DNA of 26,857 bases from Chalciporus piperatus (GCA_038093975.1 JBBPTG010000304.1:1-26857), one strand, 5' to 3'; shown: positions 17,140-26,503, numbered from the stretch's first letter. The notes: generated from the letters alone by a model not told the origin. Numbers and translations are program-made.

Positions 17140-17617
17140 TGTTACGATTTCCCATTCTTTCCTTTTCCTTTACCTTGTACTAAGTCCTAGTCGCTGGTTC
17201 GAGTCCCGCCTAGGCCTCTTGTTTCTCACTTTGTCTTAGTCAGCGAATGTTCTCTCGTGTTCTTTCAACTTCTACACTTCGTCCGTCATCGCTGACTCAT
17301 ATGATTACTGAGCATGACTCATTCTTATTCATCATAGCTCATTCTTACCTATTCCAACTCCTTCTATGCCTGCCCTTAACATGTCCCTTTACCTACATAA
17401 ACCCTCGAATCTCCTCCTGTAACCTTAAGTTAGACCTACACAATCTAGCCTGGTTACTCCTCATTTCCCTTGAACCCTCTGAGAGTCACCGTCCCACTCT
17501 TGAACAGACGCTAGGCCTTAACGTAGACATCCCATCGTTAGGCTACCTTTGAAACCCTTGTCTTTGACTAGGCTTTTGCGTCTACGCTTTGACCTACCCG
17601 GTACAAGCGGCATAACA
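17140..17617 (+). mobile_element. 3' LTR of Gypsy-4 (478 bp)
   Basis: Starts TGTTACGATT at 17140, just after the purine tract ACGGGGGTAA, and ends GGCATAACA at 17617, so TGTTA/TAACA are terminal inverted repeats. An inverted, shorter relative lies at 1980-2328. It is followed immediately by Gypsy-5 protease coding sequence, so Gypsy-4 inserted into Gypsy-5. The left target duplication is lost with the element's 5' end. Confidence 0.88.
17196..17206 (+). promoter_or_regulatory. RNA polymerase III box-B-like sequence in the gypsy LTR (copy 2)
   Basis: GGTTCGAGTCC, an exact box B / T-loop match, at the same LTR position as in the inverted copy (2262-2272). The surrounding CGCTGG...CCCGCC gives a T-arm-like stem with one mismatch. 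No box A was seen. Confidence 0.25.
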
Positions 17618-18205
17618 GACACTGGAAGAACTTCCTTTTCTTATTCCAGTGTACAACGCTGACGGCTCAGAGGGAGTGATAGGTGGTGTCACTCACAAGA
17701 TTTCACTTGTTTTGGGACACAATGGACATTTCGAGCATATGGACGCTTTTGTTTCTGTACTTGGCACACACGGCTATGATTGGCTTGAAAGGCACAACCC
17801 TGAAATCGATTGGGTAGCCAAACAAGTAAAATTCACACACTGTACTAATCAGTGCAAAGTGGTTAACTATCATTTGAAATGTTCCTTTTCTATTCACCGA
17901 GTGTTTGAGGCGGGGCTCACAGAAAAAGTCCCAGTAGAACTCCACGAGTACTTAGATGTCTTCTCAGAGCAAGAGAGTGAGCGTATGCCTACCTGAAAGG
18001 CGTGGGACCATGCAATAGATCTCAAGCCTGATTTTGTTCCCAAGAAGAGACGGGTGATTTCGATGTCCGAACAGGAACTAGATGGCGTCAAAAAGTTCAT
18101 CGATAAGAAGTTATCGAAAGGATATCTTCGTCCGTCGAAATCCCCTCAAACATCTCCTGTTTTCTTTATTGATAAAAAGAGATTAGTTATGGACTACTGT
18201 TACGC

Positions 18206-18482
18206 ACATCAGGAAAAATGACCTATGCCATATGTCACCATATGACAAAATTTGATGCTATTTGATGCTATTTGATGTTATTTGTGCACTATGGGCCATA
18301 TGGCAAAAAGGGAAAAGGACCCAACTATAGTGCATCATATGGCATACAAATAGCACCAAAGTATTTTAGTACATCAGAAATAGACTCATATAGCATCAAA
18401 TAGCATCATGGTACTTTGTGCATCATATGTGCACAAATAGCAACCTATAGCCATCTATGGCATAGGGTGTTTTTCCTGATGT
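18206..18482. mobile_element. 277-bp foldback/MITE-like insert with ACATCAGG termini and no target duplication
   Basis: The left end ACATCAGGAAAAATGACCTA and the right end read inward ACATCAGGAAAAACACCCTA form an inverted repeat that continues through TGCCATA (about 26 bp, few mismatches). Inside, three tandem 10-bp units TTTGATGCTA (18251-18280, the third varied) are complementary to TAGCATCAAATAGCATCA (about 18391-18408), so the element can fold extensively. Removing exactly ACATCAGG...CCTGATGT leaves TGTTACGC+AAATGAG, which restores the RT frame. Hence there is no visible duplication. Superfamily unknown. Confidence 0.8.
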
Positions 18483-18863
18483 AAATGAGGGAACTATCAA
18501 GAATGCTTACCCCCTTCCCCTCATTTCCGGACATATTGACCAGCTCAAAGGAGCTGATATGTTTACAAAAATGGACCTCCGTTGGGGATACAATAATGTT
18601 AGAATACAAGAATGTGACCAATGGAACGCGGCTTTCGTTAATCCATTCGGTGCTTACGAACCAATTATTATGTATTTCGGACTTACGGCCTCTCCCCCCA
18701 CGTTCCAACAAATGATTAACGATTTTTTAGCAATCTTCATGGGGTTCTTATTATCTGTATTGACGATCTTATGATCTTTACGTTCGGAAAAACTAGAGCA
18801 GAGCACCTAGAAATAGTTAAAACCATATTGCAAAGTCTCAGAGAGAACGATCTTTACGTAAAA

Positions 18864-19475
18864 CTAGTGTTTAAAAGTCCGGTCCAGTCCAGTTTTTAGA
18901 CCAAGTTCTGAGGCAACCGGACCTGGACCGGTCTTTTTATTTGTCAAATTTCAAGCAACCGGACCAAAACCGATAAAGACCGGTTGCCATGGCCAGACCT
19001 GGGCAACCGAACCGGTTGCAACCGGTTGTCTTAAAAGACCGATCTACTATACATATTTTGGTCTTAGTTGTAAATATATGAGATTTTAAGCTGAAAAAAA
19101 CAATGTTTTTAATATTGTCAAAAACGCGCAGATGCGCCCAGGGCGCATCTGCATGGGAACACGACAGAAAATAATTATTAAAACATTTTAAAACGAGGAA
19201 AACCATCAGAAAATGTAGAAATACATGGAATGCGCAGATGCGCCAGGAGCGCATCAGCGTGAAAATGGGTCAGATGACAACCTACAACCGGTCCGTGATG
19301 CAACCGGTTGCAACCGGTCTTGAACTGGTCTTTTATTTTTCAGATTTTCATGGCAACCGGACCAATACATACCAGAAAATCTGGCAACTGGCAACCGCAG
19401 TCCGGTTGCAACCGATGTCGGTTCGGTTCGGTTGCCGGTCTTTTTGCGGTCCTGCAACTGGACTTTGAAACACTA
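18864..19475 (+). mobile_element. hAT-type MITE, subfamily II, copy F (612 bp)
   Basis: 8-bp duplication CGTAAAAC (18856-18863) / CATAAAAC (19476-19483), one mismatch. Ends are TAGTGTTTAAAAGTCC and (inward) TAGTGTTTCAAAGTCC. Almost identical to copy B over its whole length, including the hairpin at 19128-19152 and perfect CCGGTTGCAACCGG palindromes at 19012-19025 and 19304-19317. It interrupts Gypsy-5 RT between LYVK and KPEKC. Confidence 0.93.
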
Positions 19476-19726
19476 CATAAAACCAGAAAAGTGTAGCTTT
19501 GCAGTAGAATCTGTAGATTTCTTGAGTATGGTTATTTCCCAGCAAGGTGTAGAGATGGACAATTCGAAGGTGCAGGCTATTCTGGATTGGCTGGCACCAA
19601 CTCAGTGAAGGGTGTTCAGTCCTTTTTAGGATTGGCTAACTTCTATCAATGTTTTATTCAGGGCTTTGCTGACATTGCTCGTCCCTTGAATGACCTTACC
19701 AAAAAGGCCAAGACAAAGAGATAGTC

Positions 19727-21586
19727 GCTTCGTTCTCAGGTTGTTGCCTTCCAGGGCATCTCAGGAGCACACACAGGCGAGAATATTGGGCGCTATTTTC
19801 TTGTGCTCTGTGACCGGGTCGGTATCACCTCCACAACCTCATCCAAGCTACTTTGTATTACGGCAGACAACACAAGCAATAACGACACGACACGTGATGT
19901 CATCGAGCGGTCTCTCCACAAGCGCCGCATCTACAGTGTCGATCCCTCAAAGCAATACTTGCCTTGCCTCGCGCATGTCCTTAACCTCGCCATCATTGAT
20001 ATTATGTCTTTTATCACCAAGATTGGCTCCGTTGAGACCGCAACCGCCATTTGGGAGTTTTATCAGACACTTTCCAACAACAGAGTCCTTGGAGACTCGC
20101 TTGATGTCGTCACCGCAATATGAACACTTGCTATTAAGGTACATATACAATTTACACCATTCATTCATACTGACTAACACTTCAATAGATACAGTCATCT
20201 GGACAACACATCAAATACTTCCAAACTCTCCAAACCAACTGCGGCATCCAGCTGGCACTTACAATCCCCCTACACAACAATATCTGATGGGGCACAGCCG
20301 AGGGCATGCTCGGACGATCACATGAACTCCCCCAGGTGATCAACCTGTTTCTCGCTTTGGCCGACACACTTTATGCCGATCACAGCGGTCAGATGCAATG
20401 GCCAAGTTGTCAAGCGCATTCCATGGACGGTGTTCTCACTCCGAGCGGCCGACTGGGAACGGATCAACGATACACATACCATTATATCAGTATGTTTATC
20501 CCCACTGTTTATATAATTTAACTCATACTCGAGTAGGATGCCAATGATTTACAACAGTACTTTTCGGATGAAGAGCTGCCAACACTTTTCCGTGCCATTC
20601 CCACCTTCGAAGAGATCCAAACCGCATGGGAACACAAAGAACGACTCTCGAAGTTTACACTATATCAGCCCGGAATTCGCCACAGCCTCGATAAGCTCAA
20701 CAAGTACTACAACCGATTCGATGACAAACCCGTGTATGTTCTCGTGCTCGGTAAGGGTGATCTATTCTCTTACGATCTGTATTAAAAATATTTCTAGTTT
20801 TACACCCATACTAAAAAATGGATTACATCAAGCTGCAATGGGGTGGAGCCGAGGAACAGGCACAGGGATGTGCATGCTGCGGGAAATCCTAATGCAGTCA
20901 ACTGGCATGATGAGGCCATGAAGATTGAAACCATGATGGAGGAATACTGGACAGAAGCCAAAGAATTGGCAGGGAAATGTCAAGCAAGTACAGAAAAGCC
21001 TCGCATTGCTGAATCCGCAAAACCCCCAGCTCCGTCTGCGGAGTCACAATCATCAATCGAGTCAGAATTTGACCGACACCGGCGAGCGCTCATCGAGGAG
21101 ACATGTCTCAAGGGTGGACAAGGTTTGGGCTGGCCGGCTGAGCTGTGTTGCTACCTCAACACCTTGTTGCCTGATGTGACGAAGAACATGGATGTCGTCA
21201 AATGGTGGTCGGTGAGTGGCTTTCTCGTGTTAGCTATTTGCATGCTCAATATAATCTAGACACACGGATCTGAATATCCAGTACTCGCGAAAATTGCACA
21301 AGACATCTGTGCAATTCCTGCCTCGTCTGTTCCGTGTGAGTGGCTATTCTCGTCCGGTGGCGAGATTGCAACTGACCGCCGTTCATGTTTGAGTGCAGAA
21401 AGGTTTGAGGAAATACAAGTTTTGAAGCATGCATGGCGGCATAACATTGTTGATCATTCGCGAATGAACTCAGACCTTATGGAGGAAATTTGGATGGACG
21501 AGTTCAAGGAGTTGTTTGCTGTTGATGAGGAGTTGGCTTTGCTTGATCAGTCTGAAGATTCAGTAGAGGTTATTGAGCTGTCGTGA
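19727..21586 (+). pseudogene. hAT transposase, 5'-truncated, five coding segments with four introns, several frame breaks
   Basis: The coding order matches basidiomycete hAT transposases. GAHTGENIGRYFLVLCDRVG and KLLCITADNTSNND (a catalytic Asp of the RNase H fold, about 19864-19884) come first, then LPCLAHVLNLAI and, after an intron, IQSSGQHIKYFQTLQTNCGI. Next are NLFLALADTLYADHSG, VVKRIPWTVFSLR and DANDLQQYFSDEELPTLFRA, then LDKLNKYYNRFDDKPVYVL and NWHDEAMKIETMMEEYW. The C-terminal dimerisation domain is YPVLAKIAQDICAIPASSVP, SSGGEIATDRRSCLSAERFE and LKHAWRHNIVD, ending with TGA at 21584. Introns are 20139-20188, 20490-20536, 20751-20797 and 21212-21259 (47-50 nt, GT-AG). Frame slips occur near 20120, 20395 and 20870, plus a stop near 20286. 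The zinc-finger N-terminus is missing. The enzyme would have cut and moved hAT elements; this copy is inactive. Confidence 0.88.
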
Positions 21587-21639
21587 TATCATGTACACAT
21601 CCATAGGCTTTGTTGAATGGTATGCTACCCCCTGTCCTT

Positions 21640-21831
21640 AGTACTCGGTTCTTAAAAAGACCGGTCGCAACTGGTCTTTTGCCAGTTCAATCAGTCTTTT
21701 TGAATCGAGCAATCAAGACCAAGACTGACAAAGACCAGTTGCAACCAGTTGCAAATAACGGTTGCTGACAGTTAAAGTTGGGTTGGGTTGCCAGTCTTTT
21801 GACGGTCCTAGGGCTGGACCTTCAAACGCTA
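21640..21831 (+). mobile_element. Right terminus of the hAT element, with subterminal repeats
   Basis: After the transposase stop come GACCGGTCGCAACTGGTC, GACCAGTTGCAACCAGTTGC and CTTTTGACGGTCC, the same style of subterminal repeats as in the MITEs. The stretch ends GGACCTTCAAACGCTA at 21831. Read inward this is TAGCGTTTGAAGGTCC, three mismatches from TAGTGTTTCAAAGTCC and closer to the TAGCG end of MITE C. The candidate duplication CTGCTATC (21832-21839) cannot be matched, because the element's left end is gone. Confidence 0.78.
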
Positions 21832-22014
21832 CTGCTATCAGAGACAAAGCATTAGCCTCACATGCACTCACTAGACAAGTCATGGCAGCCTGACATAAGT
21901 TCAAACTGTTCACCAGCAAAGACAAAGTCTGGCTAGCAGCAAGAAACCTCAAATGATCCCTTCCTTCTTCAAAGTTCGCCCTGAAACAAAAAAAGACCCT
22001 TTACCATCACTCAG
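21832..22014 (+). pseudogene. Gypsy integrase C-terminal relic flanking the hAT element
   Basis: Nucleotide-level similarity to Gypsy-4 15385-15580: GACAAAGTCTGGCTAG, AAGAAACCTCAAA and GACCCTTTACCAT are shared. Translation gives AIRDKALASHALTRQVMAA and DKVWLAARNLK with stops. It is the target into which the hAT element inserted. The rest of this gypsy copy is missing on both sides. Confidence 0.75.
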
Positions 22015-22039
22015 GTCCTGGAGCAAAACTGGTTGCCTA

Positions 22040-22465
22040 CTTTGGCAAAAGTCAGTTAAACTGAACTGAAACTGAACACAACCAGTTGCCTTCGGTCTTT
22101 ATATCAGTTGCAATCAGTTTTCAAAAGACCAGCTTTTTACTTGATGACAGTATGGATTGATGATATATACACATAATTGACATATATTTATCATACAAGA
22201 AGTATATAATGATGTGATAGAATGAACTATGTGGTATATTAGCTACTATATTCAACATTTTACTTGTATATTCATCAAATAATTCAAATAAGATCATAAA
22301 AAATCAGGAGAAATAGGGAAAAATAGGGCAATATATGGTAATACATGTGGGGTGGCTGTGCACCAGTTGCAACTGGTTTTTTTTTGTCTTTGAATTTCTG
22401 TCAAAACAAAAGACCAAGACCAAGACCGAACACAACTGGTTGTGTTTGGTTCAAGTTCAGTTGAG
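22040..22465 (-). mobile_element. Diverged MITE-like relic related to the TAGTGTTT family
   Basis: The block AGGAGAAATAGGG...GGTAATACATGTGGGGTGGC TGTGCACCAGTTGCAACTGG parallels the conserved core/subterminal block of MITEs A-G. Near the ends is an inverted repeat of about 38 bp (AACTGAACTGAAACTGAACA against AACTGAACTTGAACCAAACA, both continuing CAACCAGTTG...TTCGGTC). The standard TAGTGTTT termini are not recognisable and no clean 8-bp duplication was found, only a possible GGAGCA on both sides. It is an old or separate lineage. The core is AT-rich and non-coding. Confidence 0.6.
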
Positions 22466-22471
22466 TCTCTA

Positions 22472-23466
22472 GGAGCACAGCTCAGGCTTTTCTTAGAAAT
22501 CCAGACAGACTCCTTAGCAATGGAACAACTTAGAAATCAAATGTTATGAGATGATCTCAATCAAGCAACAGATCAGATCAAAGCGCTGCTAAACACAGCT
22601 CCACCTCCAAATCCCGGAAGGGCAGTACCACCACCGCCAGCTGAGCCAAAGCTATCAAAAATCATAGCAGACTCAGGAGAATATGACGGGTCTAAAGGCA
22701 AGAAATGTGAAGAATGATGGATGCGAGTACGCTCCTGGTGAGCGGAAAACATTAGGGTACTCACTGGAATGGCGGGAATAAAGGCAACCCTTAGCTGAAT
22801 GAAAGGTAGAGACACCGGAGACTTCAGACGCGCACAGATCTTAGAAGGAAAAGTCTATCCTTGGAACGATTTCGAAAAAATGATGATGGATAGGTTCCGT
22901 TCATCAAACGAACAAGAATATCATCACAAGATGATCATGAATTTGAAACAGCATGATATGAAATTCGCAAATTTCATAACCAAATTCGAGATCTACAAAG
23001 CCATGGATGGATGGGATGATGAATATCACATTGAGATCCTTGAAAAGAATGCAGATCAAGAATCAGTCAAATTCCTACTTGAGAATGTGGGAAGATTTGA
23101 CGATTATCAAACCTTCGTTGAAGCAATCTGTGCTCGCTGTAACAGGAAGGAGTTATTCTCGTACATTAAAGCAGGCACGGCAGACAGAATCACAAGCCGT
23201 GACCCTAACGCAATGGACATTGACGCCGTCCAAATTAAGAAACCCAAATGCTTCAACTGTGGCAAGGACCACTTTGTCAAAGACTGCAAAGAACCTAAGA
23301 CCAGATGCCCAGAGTGTGGCTGGTCCAGAGGAGAGCACAAACACATGTGCAAAAAGTACAAAGCACCAAGACATGTTCGCTTTACGGAAGAGCACACCTC
23401 CTGGGATGAGGATAAAAGCACCCAAACTCCTAAGCCAAACAAGGGCAAAGGAAAAGAAATAGATTG
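22472..23466 (+). pseudogene. Gypsy-6 gag with CCHC knuckle
   Basis: One frame reads FLEIQTDSLAMEQLRNQ, a coiled-coil-like start, then NPGRAVPPPPAEPKLSKI, SGEYDGSKGKKCEE, VYPWNDFEKMMMDRFRSSNE, ITKFEIYKAMDGWDDEYHI and the knuckle CFNCGKDHFVKDC. A second Cys/His group CPECGWSRGEHKHMC follows, and the basic tail TPKPNKGKGKEID ends at 23466. Four stops interrupt the N-terminal half (22547, 22715, 22739, 22796). All are TGA, and at least two stand where gag proteins of this type usually have Trp. From 22799 to the end the frame is clean. Gag would form the particle and package RNA. Confidence 0.82.
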
Positions 23467-23731
23467 AGTATGTGCTACCCGAGGAATGGGCCTGGAAGAA
23501 GCAAAGGCTTGGTTCTAGGACTACATCACTCTTACCGACAAGTCGGAAAACTGAAACCTCTTTCACACGCATCTGGGTGTGTAAGAGGATCTCGCTATGG
23601 ACCATTAGAAATAGAAAACTCCACCGATGATGATGCGGATGACACATTAGCTTCCAATATTACTTTGCCGACAGAGGTGTCCTTGATGGGCTCGGCCCGG
23701 GTGTTACACGGGTGCTTAATTCCTCTACTTC
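23467..23731 (+). other. Gypsy-6 gag-protease spacer
   Basis: Between the gag stop and MITE G, 265 bp show no long conserved motif. One frame holds an acidic stretch (STDDDADDTLASN), plausible as the start of pol before the protease. No regulatory signal seen. Confidence 0.4.
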
Positions 23732-24378
23732 TAGTGTTTCGAAGTCCAGTTGGCAACTGGTACGAAGACTGGCAAATGGACTGGACCGCAACTGATTGCA
23801 ACTGGACTGCAGTTGCTGGTTACTGCAGTTGCAACCAAAAAAAGACCGGTTGCAACCGATGCACAGCCACCCCCTATGTATTACCCTATTTTTCCTGATT
23901 TTTCTGGACCTTTATGGATGTTATTTGAGTTTTTTGATGAATATTGAAATTAGCCAATGACAATATTGATTAACATGTCATAGAATTCATTCAATCATGT
24001 ATATACACTCTCTGAGTTACATGTTTATCTATATTTCATTACTCTGTGTTGAGAATTGAGTCTCTGATTGGTCTTGACTTCACATGTAACTTGATAATAT
24101 CTGATGTATCACTACAAAAAACATGCTGTTTTGAAATGCTCATATCTCTGTGGTGTGTGAACCGTTTCGCTTGACCCAGGGACCGATTTATAGCCAGGAA
24201 CCGGTACTATTTTCGGTTTCTCCCACGCTAAGCAAAAAACCGGTTGCAACCGCCAAAAGACCGGTTTTTATCGGTTTTGGTCCAGTCTTTTGAATTAATT
24301 AATTAAAAAAACCGGTCTCAGTCCGGTTGCCTTCCTAATAAGGAAAAAGACCGGACCGGACCGGACTTTAAAACACTA
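23732..24378 (-). mobile_element. hAT-type MITE, copy G (647 bp)
   Basis: Perfect 8-bp duplication TCTACTTC at 23724-23731 and 24379-24386. Left end TAGTGTTTCGAAGTCC; right end read inward TAGTGTTTTAAAGTCCGG. Very similar to copies E and A over the whole core (for example ATCAGGG/TTGATGAATATTGAAATTAG blocks and TTAATTAATTAA near the right end). It lies between gag and protease of Gypsy-6. Confidence 0.93.
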
Positions 24379-24386
24379 TCTACTTC

Positions 24387-26503
24387 CCCCTCTCCCACAC
24401 AAATCCTAGATGATGCTTTCGTGCGCTCGCTCGCGCTGGAACACGAAATACTTCTCACAATCACGATTCGTCCTGAAACAAGTCGGACATTCATTCCACT
24501 TACAGCACCCCTTGATTCAGGAGCAAATGCCATATCTATAGACCACCAATAGGCGAAATCACACCACATTCCTTTGACAAAGTTACGTCATGCGATTCCA
24601 CTTTACAACGTGGACGGAACAAGAAATTCTGCTGGTTACATTACGCACTCAGCTGAGCTAGTGCTAGACTACGAAGTGCACCACAAAAAAGTCACTGTGG
24701 AAGTCACAGATCTTGGCAAGAACACCTTCATACTCGAATTTTTATGGCTGAAACATCATAATCCGGACATTAACTGGAGTAAGGGAACAGTCAAGATGAC
24801 TCATTGCCCACACACATGTGCCCTACTCCAAGAAAGGACAAACTTAGATATCCAAGATCCAGGTCACCAGGAACGAGATTCCCAGTATTCTGCATACTGC
24901 GCTATTCATGCGCTTGACACGCAAATTCCCGATAAAAAGGAAAAGACCATGGAGGAAATGGTACCACACATTCTTCAAAGTGTTCTCTAAAGGAGAATCA
25001 GAGCACATGCCCTTACGCAAACCGTGGGATCACGCTATTGATCTAAAAGCGATGTTCAAACCCAAGAAGGGTAGACTAATACCACTTTTGGAAACGGAAC
25101 AGAAGGAAGTCAGCGACTTCATCAATGATCAGCTCAAAAAGGACTACATCACACCTTCTAAATCCCCCCAAACGTCATCAGTCTTCTTTCTCCCTAAAAA
25201 GGATGGACATAAACGCATGGTACAGGATTACCAATACCTATACGAACACACGGTCAAAAACAATTATCTGTTGCTGTTGATCAGCCAACTTGTTGACAAG
25301 CTCAAAGGAGCTAAATTATTCACAAAGATGGATCTCAGATGGGGATACAGTCTTTGTTTGCTTCCGTGGATCTTTCAAACCCCGAGTCATGAACTTCCCC
25401 GGCACATTCCAAGCAATGATGAATGAAATCTTCACTACGTGCTTGTCGTCTACATAGACGATTTGATGATCTTCACCAAAACAGAAAATCAGACAGAACA
25501 CGACAAAATTGTGCTTGAAGTTCTTCGGAGACTAGAAGAAAACAATCTATTTGTGAAACCCGAAAAATGCAATTTCCGTGTATCAGAAGTAGAATTCCTC
25601 GGAATGATCGTAGGAAAGAAGAAATAAAAATGGATCAATCTAAAGTCACAGCCATACTAGAATGGCCAGAGCCAAAGAACGTCAAAGGTGTAAGAAGCTT
25701 CCTAGGTTTAGCCAACTTCTATCAAAGGTTCATTCAAGATTACACGCAAGTCGCACGTCCTCTCAATGACCTAACCAAGAAAGAGCAAGCCTTCGTATGG
25801 GATGACAGATGTCCAATAGCATTTGATACGCTGAAAAAGAGTTTCACCTCAGCCCCCATACTCATCTTCCCCAATAACGATTGTCAATTTTGCTTGGAAT
25901 GTGATGCATCCAATTATGCAACGGGCGTAGTCCTATCTATTCTCAAAGAAGACAAATGGCACCCGGTTGCCTATTCATCTCATTTCATGACTCCAAGAAC
26001 GGAATTACCCTATCGCCGACAAAGAAATGCTCTCAGTCATACAGGCACTAGAGCAATGGCGACATTACCTAGAAGGTGCTAGGCACCAGTTTGAGATTTG
26101 GAACGACCACGCAAATCTGCAGTGGTTCATGACGGGACACTGGCAGGATCTCAACCAACGACAAGCATGCTGGGCGCAATATCTATCTAGATTCAATATG
26201 CTCTGGGTTTACAAACCTGGACCTTCTATGGCAAAAGCCGACGCTCTCTCATGTCGAGAAGACCACACTGTCGGAGTTGAAAATGACAATAAAGGAATAT
26301 TGGTCATTGTTCCCGAAAATATCTGCACAGTCGCCCTCACAGATGAAGGGGCATGGATCAAACGAAGAGGCTTCCTTACAATGTACAAATTATCTGAGAC
26401 AGAAGTTCAGAAATTCCAGAAAAAGGGCATTCATGAGAAGCTTGATGGCTTACTCTATGATGAAGAAGATCAGATATACATTCCAGAAGATAACATACTC
26501 TGA
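24387..26503 (+). pseudogene. Gypsy-6 protease, reverse transcriptase and RNase H
   Basis: The protease reads PLDSGANAISID (DSG active site) and LYNVDGTRNSAGYITHSAEL, then FILEFLWLKHHNPDINW. RT reads [81 protein letters not shown] and the catalytic [30 protein letters not shown] and [10 protein letters not shown] follow. RNase H reads CLECDASNYATGVVLS, EMLSVIQALEQWRHYL and FEIWNDHANLQWFMTG, then PGPSMAKADALS. Damage: TAG at about 24551, a frameshift near 24960, a deletion of roughly 40 bp after RWGY at about 25345 (by comparison with Gypsy-5), frameshifts near 25625 and 26010, and TGA at 26501. It would have reverse-transcribed the element; it is inactive. Confidence 0.88.

Larger units (their letters stand above)
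17618..19726 (+). pseudogene. Gypsy-5 protease and reverse transcriptase, split by a foldback insert and MITE F
   Basis: From the LTR edge: the second half of a retropepsin-like domain (FLIPVYNADGSEGVIGGVTH, GYDWLERHNPEIDW), then RT (AWDHAIDLKPDFVPKKRRVI, GYLRPSKSPQTSPVFFIDKK, LVMDYC). The foldback (18206-18482) intervenes, then [54 protein letters not shown] and the catalytic CIDDLMIF after a frameshift near 18740. MITE F (18864-19475) intervenes, and [36 protein letters not shown] and [10 protein letters not shown] close it. TGA at 17994-17996 falls where the Gypsy-6 relative has Arg. A further slip lies near 19600. Coding stops around 19724, where hAT transposase sequence begins. It resembles Gypsy-6 more than Gypsy-4. 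Confidence 0.85.

Noticed and set aside
17247..17552. 101-codon open frame within the gypsy LTR
   Set aside because: LTR sequence; the frame is not preserved in the inverted copy at 1980-2328.
18249..18290. Tandem TTTGATGCTA units as a CRISPR or satellite array
   Set aside because: Three contiguous 10-bp units without spacers, within a foldback element. This is not CRISPR and too short for a satellite.
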